Assembly: GCA_900320415.1 (NCBI GenBank)
Contig: ONSE01000073.1
Coordinates: 1-10,275 of the forward strand
Reading direction: 5' to 3'
Source of the DNA: an uncultured Eubacteriales bacterium
GTDB lineage: Bacteria > Bacillota > Clostridia > Oscillospirales > Acutalibacteraceae
Length of the DNA stretch: 10,275 nt
The notes beneath the pieces are model-generated. The model searched no databases and was not told where the DNA came from. It worked only from the letters and a program-made list of their open reading frames with translations. Position numbers and translations under genes: made by a program. Of the stretch, positions 5,702-10,275 are shown in pieces. How positions within the stretch are numbered: the first letter of the stretch is position 1; every line of letters begins with the position of its first letter.

Positions 5702-7777
5702 TCAGTCGTCAGCCATGTCAGCCTTTGCCGCCTCGATGACCTTCTGCGCGACGTTGGCAGGGCAGTCCTCGTAGCGGGCAAACGTGAACTCAAAGGATCC
5801 GCGTCCCTGAGTGATCTGACGGATAAAGGTGGAGAAGTCAGCCATCTCCGCCATAGGCACCTCCGCCTCGACAACCTGCATACCCTTGGAAGCGGGGCTC
5901 ATGCCAAGCACTCTGCCGCGTCGCTTGTTGACCTCGCCCATGACGTCGCCCATGTTGTTGTCGGGAACAAGAGCCTTCAGGCTGCCGATCGGCTCAAGCA
6001 ACGTGGGCATTGCATTGGGAATACCGTTCTTGTACGCAAGGCTTGCGGCTGTCTTAAAGGACATTTCCGAGGAGTCTACAGGGTGATAGGAGCCGTCGTA
6101 GAGCGTTGCCTTGATTCCTACGGTTGGATAACCCGCAAGAACGCCCTTCTTGATGGCCTCGCGCAGACCCTTTTCAACGGCGGGGAAGAAGTTCTTGGGA
6201 ACCGCTCCGCCGACAACTCTCTCGGCAAACTCGAGGCTGTCGGTATCATACGGCTCGAACTCGATCCAGACGTCACCAAACTGTCCGTGACCGCCGCTCT
6301 GCTTCTTGTAGCGTCCCTGCGCCGATACCTTCTTGCGGATGGTCTCGCGGTAAGCGATCTTCGGTTTCTTGAGGGATGCCTCTACATTGTATTTGCTCTT
6401 GAGACGGGAGATGACCACGTCGAGGTGCTGTTCACCCAGACCGGAGAGAATCATCTCGTGCGTCTCGTGATTGCTTTCAAACTTGATGGTGGGATCCTCG
6501 TCGGCAAGCTTGGAAACCGCCTGCGCTACCTTGTCCTCGTCGCCCTTCTTGGCAGGATAAATTGCCATGGAGTAGCTGGATACGGGGTAGTCGATGCCGT
6601 CGAGAATGACCTTTCTGAGGGGTGAACAGAGGGTGTCGCCCGTCTTGGCGGAGGTGAGCTTCGGGATCGCGCCGATGTCGCCCGCGCCGATGTAGTCGGT
6701 ATCGCTCTGCTTCTTTCCTGTCATAGTGAGAACCTTGGAAATTCTCTCCTGTGCGCCTGTGCGCATATTGATAACGGGTGTGTCGGGAGAGATCTTGCCC
6801 GAAACCACCTTGATGTAGGACAGTCTGCCGATAAAGGGATCCGCTACGGTCTTGAATACGATTGCCGCCGCAGCGCCGTTGACGTTGACACTGACCTCTA
6901 CAGGCTCGCCGTTGAGATCTACGCCGACTTCCTCACTCTTGACGGCAGCGGAGGGAGCCAGCCATGTCAGGCTGTTAAGAAGCTGGTCAATCGCAAAGGT
7001 GTTGTGCGCGTCACCGCAGAATACGGGGCAGATGGTGCCGTCCTTGACGCCCTGGCTGACGCCGAGAATAATCTCTTCGGGGGTGAATTCCTCGCCCATG
7101 ATGAATTTTTCAAGCAGTTCCTCGCTGGTTTCCGCGACGGCTTCCTTGATCGCCTCGCGAAGTCCCTCGAGTCTGTCGCCCATATCGGGAAGAGCGGTCT
7201 GGACAACGCCGCCCTTGGCGTCGTATTTGTATGCCTTGTAGTCAAAGAGGTTGACATAGGTGTTCGCCTGTCCGTCTACGATATAGGGGACTACGACGGG
7301 GCATACGGAGGGGCCGAAGGTGGATTTGAGGGTTTCAAATACGCGGTAGAAACGAGCGTCCTCGTCGCACAGACCGTTGACAAAGAAGACCTTTGTCAGA
7401 CCAGCCTTTGTCGCCGCCTCAACAGCCTTTTCCGTACCGACGTTCACGCCGTCCTTGCCGGAAACAACGATCAGTGCGGTGTCAGCCGCACGCATACCCT
7501 CGGCAACGCCGCCCGCGAAGTCAAAGAGACCGGGTGTGTCGATGAGGTTGATTTTGGTATTCTTCCACTCTATGGGAGCGACGGCTGTCATAATCGAAGC
7601 CTGGCGCTTGATCTCCTCACTGTCATAGTCAAGCGTGGTGTTGCCGTCGGCAATCTTGCCCAGTCTGTCGCTGACCTTGGCAAGGTAGAGAATAGATTCC
7701 GCTACCGATGTCTTGCCGCAGCCGCTGTGACCCGCAAGCGCAATGTTCAGAATTTTTTTCGCGTCGTACTGTTTCAA
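5702..7777 (-). CDS. EF-G-like translational GTPase with altered guanine-recognition motifs
   Basis: A 691-residue protein with the full five-domain EF-G layout: GTPase domain (about 1-275), domain II (about 285-390), III (about 395-470), IV (about 475-600, with QSGGHGQFGDV near 493-503) and V (about 600-690). It belongs to the EF-G-like/EF-G2 paralogs rather than canonical FusA: the P-loop is GHSGCGKT (16-23), not the usual AHIDAGKT. After DTPG (80-83) the usual catalytic histidine is Leu (DTPGLFDF). The G4 NKxD motif reads NGLCDED (134-140), losing both Lys and Asp at the standard positions, and G5 reads CGDA (254-257) instead of CGSA. The start is TTG at 7777, with GAAGGGAG (7794-7787) ideally placed 9 bases upstream; no in-frame ATG lies before the P-loop. 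It is a single-gene unit with its own promoter and terminator. A ribosome-associated role is inferred from the fold; GTP use is uncertain. Confidence 0.92.
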   Translation of the reverse strand: MKQYDAKKILNIALAGHSGCGKTSVAESILYLAKVSDRLGKIADGNTTLDYDSEEIKRQASIMTAVAPIEWKNTKINLIDTPGLFDFAGGVAEGMRAADTALIVVSGKDGVNVGTEKAVEAATKAGLTKVFFVNGLCDEDARFYRVFETLKSTFGPSVCPVVVPYIVDGQANTYVNLFDYKAYKYDAKGGVVQTALPDMGDRLEGLREAIKEAVAETSEELLEKFIMGEEFTPEEIILGVSQGVKDGTICPVFCGDAHNTFAIDQLLNSLTWLAPSAAVKSEEVGVDLNGEPVEVSVNVNGAAAAIVFKTVADPFIGRLSYIKVVSGKISPDTPVINMRTGAQERISKVLTMTGKKQSDTDYIGAGDIGAIPKLTSAKTGDTLCSPLRKVILDGIDYPVSSYSMAIYPAKKGDEDKVAQAVSKLADEDPTIKFESNHETHEMILSGLGEQHLDVVISRLKSKYNVEASLKKPKIAYRETIRKKVSAQGRYKKQSGGHGQFGDVWIEFEPYDTDSLEFAERVVGGAVPKNFFPAVEKGLREAIKKGVLAGYPTVGIKATLYDGSYHPVDSSEMSFKTAASLAYKNGIPNAMPTLLEPIGSLKALVPDNNMGDVMGEVNKRRGRVLGMSPASKGMQVVEAEVPMAEMADFSTFIRQITQGRGSFEFTFARYEDCPANVAQKVIEAAKADMADD

Positions 7778-7812
7778 AAGAAAAAACTCCCTTCATATGA
7801 TAAATTGTCTAT

Positions 7813-7840
7813 ATTATGCGAAATTGCAATTATTCAGCAA
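7813..7840 (-). promoter_or_regulatory. Possible second promoter of the EF-G-like gene
   Basis: On the minus strand TTGCTG (7840-7835), a 16-base spacer and CATAAT (7818-7813, 5/6) lie 36-63 bases before the TTG start. The perfect palindrome AATTGCAATT (7822-7831) sits in the spacer and could be an operator. It is a weaker alternative to the promoter at 7864-7892. Confidence 0.4.
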
Positions 7841-7863
7841 AACCCAAAAAATCATCCTCAATA

Positions 7864-7892
7864 ATTATATCATAATTGTATAGTATTAACAA
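7864..7892 (-). promoter_or_regulatory. Main promoter of the EF-G-like gene
   Basis: On the minus strand TTGTTA (7892-7887), a 17-base spacer and TATAAT (7869-7864) preceded by TGA give an extended -10 promoter. The predicted start is near 7857, leaving a leader of about 80 bases before the TTG start codon. Confidence 0.75.
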
Positions 7893-7907
7893 CATCTTTT
7901 CCCGAAA

Positions 7908-7950
7908 ATAAAAAAATTCACCCTTTGCCCAATACGGACAAGGGTGAATT
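7908..7950 (-). terminator. Terminator of ilvD
   Basis: AATTCACCCTT and AAGGGTGAATT (7915-7925 and 7940-7950) form an 11-bp perfect stem. Read on the minus strand it is followed by a T-rich run (7916 to 7910, then TATTTTC). It lies 74 bases past the ilvD stop and upstream of the EF-G-like promoter. Confidence 0.85.
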
Positions 7951-8021
7951 GTGCAATTTGCTTTTTTTGCGCAAAAACCACTCTGTCTTGCACAAAGATT
8001 ATGCGAATTTTTGTGCAATTT
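7949..8021. repeat. Cluster of four TTGYGCAA sites between ilvD and the EF-G-like gene
   Basis: The 11-mer TTGTGCAATTT occurs directly repeated at 7949-7959 and 8011-8021. An inverted TTGCACAA is at 7988-7995, and a one-mismatch copy TTGCGCAA (7967-7974) is centred in a perfect 14-base palindrome, TTTTTGCGCAAAAA (7964-7977). Start-to-start spacing is 18, 21 and 23 bases, close to two helical turns. The copy at 7988-7996 also forms a 9-bp perfect inverted repeat with 8010-8018 across 13 bases. It may be a cluster of operator sites or an RNA structure in the ilvD 3' end. Confidence 0.5.
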
Positions 8022-8023
8022 CG

Positions 8024-9682
8024 TTAGCTCAGAACCGCGCCCTGCGCACCTGAGGAGACGAGCTTGGAGTATCTTGCAAGGTAGCCCGTGGTGATTTTTG
8101 GCTGTCTCGGCTTCCATTCCGCTCTGCGCTTGGCGAGCTCGTCGTCGGAAACCATGAGGGTGATTTTGCTGTTGGGGATGTCGATTTCAATGATATCGCC
8201 GTTTTCAACCAGTGCGATGGGACCGCCTACCGCCGCCTCGGGAGAAACGTGACCGATGGCAGCACCTCTTGTCGCACCCGAGAAACGGCCGTCCGTAATC
8301 AATGCGACGGTGCTTCCGAGACCTCTGCCCATGATCGCGGAGGTGGGGTTGAGCATTTCGCGCATACCGGGACCGCCCTTGGGACCCTCGTAGCGGATTA
8401 CGACAACGTCTCCGTCAACGATATCTCCGCCGTTGATAGCCTCCATGGCGTCCTCCTCGCAGTCATAGACCTTGGCGGGACCGGAGTGCTTGAGCATTTC
8501 GGGAGCGACCGCGGAACGCTTGACAACGCCGCTGTCGGGAGCGAGGTTACCGCGCAGAACGGCGATGCCGCCTGTCTTGCTGTAGGGATTCTCCACAGGA
8601 CGGATGACCTCGGGATTCTTGTTAATGACACCCGAGATGTTTTCAGCGATTGTTTTGCCTGTGCAGGTGATCAGGTCGGTGTTGAGCAGGCCGAGCTTGT
8701 TGATCTCGTTCATGACAGCGTAGATGCCGCCAGCCTCATTCAGATCCTCCATATAGGTTCTGCCCGCGGGAGCGAGGTGACAGAGGTTGGGAGTGCGTGA
8801 GCTGATTTCGTTGGCGATGTCCAGGTTGAGATCGATGCCGCACTCATGCGCGATAGCGGGGAGGTGAAGCATGGAGTTGGTGCTGCATCCGAGCGCCATA
8901 TCCATTGTCAGGGCGTTGCGGAAAGCGTCCTCAGTCATGATATCGCGGGGCTTGATGTCCTTTTCCAGAAGCTCCATGATCTTCATGCCGGCGCGCTTCG
9001 CAAGCTGGATCCTCTCGGAATAAACGGCGGGAATGGTGCCGTTGCCGCGCAGACCCATGCCGAGTACCTCTGTGAGGCAGTTCATGGAGTTCGCGGTATA
9101 CATACCCGAGCAGGAACCGCAGCTGGGGCAGACCTTGTTTTCGTATTCGTTCAGCTCATCAGCGGTGATTTTGCCCGAGTTGAAGGAACCGACCGCCTCA
9201 AACATGGAGGAGAGGCTGGTTTTCTGTCCGCCGACTCTGCCCGCGAGCATGGGGCCGCCGCTGACGAAGATGCAGGGGATATTCAGACGCGCCGCCGCCA
9301 TCAGAAGACCGGGAACGTTTTTATCGCAGTTGGGAACCATGACGAGCGCGTCAAACGCGTGTGCGATCGCCATCGCCTCGGTGGAATCCGCGATCAGATC
9401 GCGGGTGACAAGGGAGTATTTCATGCCCTGATGACCCATGGCGATGCCGTCACAGACTGCGATGGCAGGGAATACGATCGGATTGCCGCCTGCCATGGCG
9501 ACGCCTGTCTTGACCGCGTTAACGATCTTATCAATATTCATGTGTCCCGGTACGATCTCGTTATAGGAGCTGACAATGCCGATCAAAGGCTTCTGCATTT
9601 CCTCGTCTGTCATACCGAGCGCGTGGAGAAGAGAACGCTGAGGCGCACACTGAACGCCTGTTCTTACCGCGTCACTTTTCAT
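8024..9682 (-). CDS. ilvD: Dihydroxy-acid dehydratase IlvD
   Basis: IlvD removes water from 2,3-dihydroxy-3-methylbutanoate or -pentanoate to give the 2-keto acid precursors of valine, leucine and isoleucine; it is a cytoplasmic iron-sulfur enzyme. The 552-residue length is normal for the family. Diagnostic stretches are present: SSYNEIVPGHMNID (38-51), PNCDKNVPG (117-125) with cluster Cys119 and the adjacent Lys121, PSCGSCSGMYTANSMNCLTE (186-205) with Cys191, GCSTNSMLHLP further on, and GGRFSG-like and GHVSPEAAVGGP motifs near the C-terminus. The position that is Cys in [2Fe-2S] enzymes (EITPC) is Gly here (EIVPG), as in the E. coli-like form, which has [4Fe-4S]. The start at 9682 is preferred over an in-frame ATG at 9691, because AAAGGA (9696-9691) sits 8 bases before the former and overlaps the latter. 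No other branched-chain genes are adjacent and no T-box leader is seen. Confidence 0.96.
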   Translation of the reverse strand: MKSDAVRTGVQCAPQRSLLHALGMTDEEMQKPLIGIVSSYNEIVPGHMNIDKIVNAVKTGVAMAGGNPIVFPAIAVCDGIAMGHQGMKYSLVTRDLIADSTEAMAIAHAFDALVMVPNCDKNVPGLLMAAARLNIPCIFVSGGPMLAGRVGGQKTSLSSMFEAVGSFNSGKITADELNEYENKVCPSCGSCSGMYTANSMNCLTEVLGMGLRGNGTIPAVYSERIQLAKRAGMKIMELLEKDIKPRDIMTEDAFRNALTMDMALGCSTNSMLHLPAIAHECGIDLNLDIANEISSRTPNLCHLAPAGRTYMEDLNEAGGIYAVMNEINKLGLLNTDLITCTGKTIAENISGVINKNPEVIRPVENPYSKTGGIAVLRGNLAPDSGVVKRSAVAPEMLKHSGPAKVYDCEEDAMEAINGGDIVDGDVVVIRYEGPKGGPGMREMLNPTSAIMGRGLGSTVALITDGRFSGATRGAAIGHVSPEAAVGGPIALVENGDIIEIDIPNSKITLMVSDDELAKRRAEWKPRQPKITTGYLARYSKLVSSGAQGAVLS

Positions 9683-9715
9683 AAATAACATCCTTTCTTG
9701 ATTATACTGACCTCC

Positions 9716-9744
9716 ATTGTATCACTTTTACAGAGCGATTTCAA
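9716..9744 (-). promoter_or_regulatory. ilvD promoter
   Basis: On the minus strand TTGAAA (9744-9739), a 17-base spacer and TACAAT (9721-9716) preceded by TGA match a sigma-A extended -10 promoter. The start near 9709 leaves only about 27 bases before the ATG, too short for an attenuator or T-box. Confidence 0.8.
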
Positions 9745-9755
9745 GCCTTTTCGGC

Positions 9756-9785
9756 AAGAAAAAGGAGCTGCGCGCAGGCAGCTCC
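9756..9785 (-). terminator. Terminator of the small membrane protein gene
   Basis: GGAGCTGC and GCAGCTCC (9764-9771 and 9778-9785) form an 8-bp perfect stem over six bases. On the minus strand it is followed by TTTTTCTT. It begins 7 bases after the stop codon of the 67-residue ORF and lies just upstream of the ilvD promoter. Confidence 0.9.
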
Positions 9786-9792
9786 GAGGCAG

Positions 9793-9996
9793 TTATTTCT
9801 TTTTGTTGCTGATAATGAAATACGCGATGCCTCCCGCGGCAAGAATGCCGATCACAACGGCAAAAATCCACACTGTAGCGTTGTTCTCATTTGCGGTAAC
9901 GGGACCGTTAATGCTGAGAGCGCCTGCGCAGACACAGCCGCAGACGGCCGTGAGCAGCGCGAAGACGGCAGCCGAAAGAATCTGATAGAGCTTCAT
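9793..9996 (-). CDS. Small hypothetical membrane protein (67 aa)
   Basis: I do not recognise this family. The 67-residue protein has an N-terminal hydrophobic segment (about 5-25) resembling a signal peptide or first membrane helix and holding three closely spaced cysteines (C19, C21, C23). A short polar stretch (about 28-41, NGPVTANENN) follows, then a second hydrophobic helix (about 42-63), and the protein ends in KKK. If the first segment is cleaved, it would be a single-span protein with a tiny extracellular stub and a cytoplasmic positive tail; otherwise a two-helix hairpin. The start at 9996 is set by GGAGG 7 bases upstream; the frame is open further upstream but that part lacks a start signal and crosses the promoter. 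It has its own promoter and terminator, so it is very likely a real, independently expressed gene. Confidence 0.75.
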   Translation of the reverse strand: MKLYQILSAAVFALLTAVCGCVCAGALSINGPVTANENNATVWIFAVVIGILAAGGIAYFIISNKKK

Positions 9997-10023
9997 ACAT
10001 ATACCTCCGTTTCTGATAAGTAC

Positions 10024-10052
10024 ACTATAGCACATTTTCATCGCGGTTGCAA
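10024..10052 (-). promoter_or_regulatory. Promoter of the small membrane protein gene
   Basis: On the minus strand TTGCAA (10052-10047), a 17-base spacer and TATAGT (10029-10024) preceded by TGC give an extended -10 promoter. The start near 10017 leaves a leader of about 20 bases containing the GGAGG site. Confidence 0.75.
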
Positions 10053-10155
10053 GTGTCCGAATAAAAATATCGGGAAAGACTTTCTGCTTCAAAGCGACAC
10101 TGTTTTTCGCAGCGGCTTCCCAAGCGCTCATTATCGTTTCAAAGGGGGGCGTTTT

Positions 10156-10275
10156 GTGAAGAATTGTTACTTTTCCAAACTCTTCAGGGTCGGGAAATCT
10201 GTCATTTTCATGACAAGGCGGTCGATGCCGCTTCCTGCGCGGCTTTACAGGCTTCCTGAGAGGGGCAGGTATTGC
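10156..10275 (+). CDS. Doubtful GTG-start ORF running off the right edge
   Basis: GTG at 10156 follows an AAAGGGGGG stretch (10141-10149) at a 6-base gap, and the frame stays open for 40 codons to the window edge. The start signal is good. However, the translation is Arg-rich and uses AGG repeatedly, a codon rare in the surrounding genes, and I recognise no family. It overlaps a minus-strand candidate (10208-10273) on the opposite strand, so at most one is likely real. Confidence 0.2.
   Translation, partial: MKNCYFSKLFRVGKSVIFMTRRSMPLPARLYRLPERGRYC
10208..10273 (-). CDS. Possible C-terminal end of an unknown gene entering from the right edge
   Basis: A minus-strand frame enters at 10273 and ends at TGA (10210-10208) after 21 codons, giving an Ala- and Gln-rich tail (CPSQEACKAAQEAASTALS). 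Its codons resemble those of neighbouring genes, and the orientation matches the adjacent minus-strand genes. The stop lies inside a short inverted repeat, TGTCAT/ATGACA (10200-10215). The stretch is too short to assign and no terminator follows. The rest of 10053-10207 shows no convincing feature. Confidence 0.25.
   Translation of the reverse strand, partial: NTCPSQEACKAAQEAASTALS

Noticed and set aside
5693..6625. 310-codon plus-strand ORF opposite the EF-G-like gene
   Set aside because: It lies wholly antisense to clear EF-G domains III-V, begins inside the terminator/stop region of that gene and resembles no protein family.
7004..7864. 286-codon plus-strand ORF opposite the EF-G-like GTPase domain
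   Set aside because: It is antisense to the P-loop and DTPG region, has no ribosome site and no recognisable motifs.
8846..9688. 280-codon plus-strand ORF opposite ilvD
   Set aside because: It is antisense to conserved IlvD cluster motifs; the His- and Asp-rich composition is what the reverse complement of this codon usage gives.
9997..10131. N-terminal extension of the small membrane protein to a 112-residue form
   Set aside because: The extension covers the -35/-10 promoter, lacks a ribosome site and would bury the signal-like segment; GGAGG before 9996 fixes the shorter form.

Overview
The window reads as a chromosomal core region of a Gram-positive, Clostridia-type bacterium, most likely a gut Oscillospiraceae/Ruminococcus relative. 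This is inferred from several signs: an FtsEX-hydrolase operon, a CdaR/PucR regulator, an EF-G-like protein of a type common in Firmicutes, strong purine-rich ribosome binding sites, sigma-A promoters with a TGn extended -10, and moderately GC-rich coding DNA with AT-rich gaps. There is no sign of a phage, insertion sequence, CRISPR array, tRNA or rRNA.

Layout, left to right. (1) Positions 2-700, plus strand: the 3' two thirds of a sugar-type ABC transporter ATPase, closed by a clear terminator. (2) Positions 752-1096: a long regulatory gap with a strong promoter, a three-unit Pho-box-like repeat with its own -10, a possible third promoter, and a possible folded leader RNA. It leads to a CdaR/PucR-family regulator (1097-2182). 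(3) Positions 2350-5584: an operon ftsE-ftsX-M23 peptidase with gaps of 27 and 28 bases. It encodes a division-linked ABC-like complex and the secreted cell-wall hydrolase it presumably activates. It ends in a terminator facing a second terminator from the opposite strand. (4) Positions 5702-7777, minus strand: an EF-G-like translational GTPase with a TTG start and altered guanine-recognition motifs. (5) Positions 7778-8023: promoters of that gene, the ilvD terminator and a cluster of TTGYGCAA sites. (6) Positions 8024-9682, minus: ilvD, dihydroxy-acid dehydratase, with its own close promoter. (7) Positions 9793-9996, minus: a 67-residue predicted membrane protein with its own promoter and terminator. 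(8) Positions 10053-10275: an edge region with only weak, mutually exclusive coding candidates.

Most genes are ordinary housekeeping ones, and I did not see a complete novel multi-gene system. The most interesting signals are the Pho-box-like promoter with a structured leader before the CdaR-type regulator, the EF-G-like GTPase with changed G3 histidine, G4 and G5 motifs, the acidic tyrosine-rich tail on FtsE, the FtsEX operon carrying an apparently catalytic M23 enzyme, and the operator-like cluster between ilvD and the EF-G-like gene.
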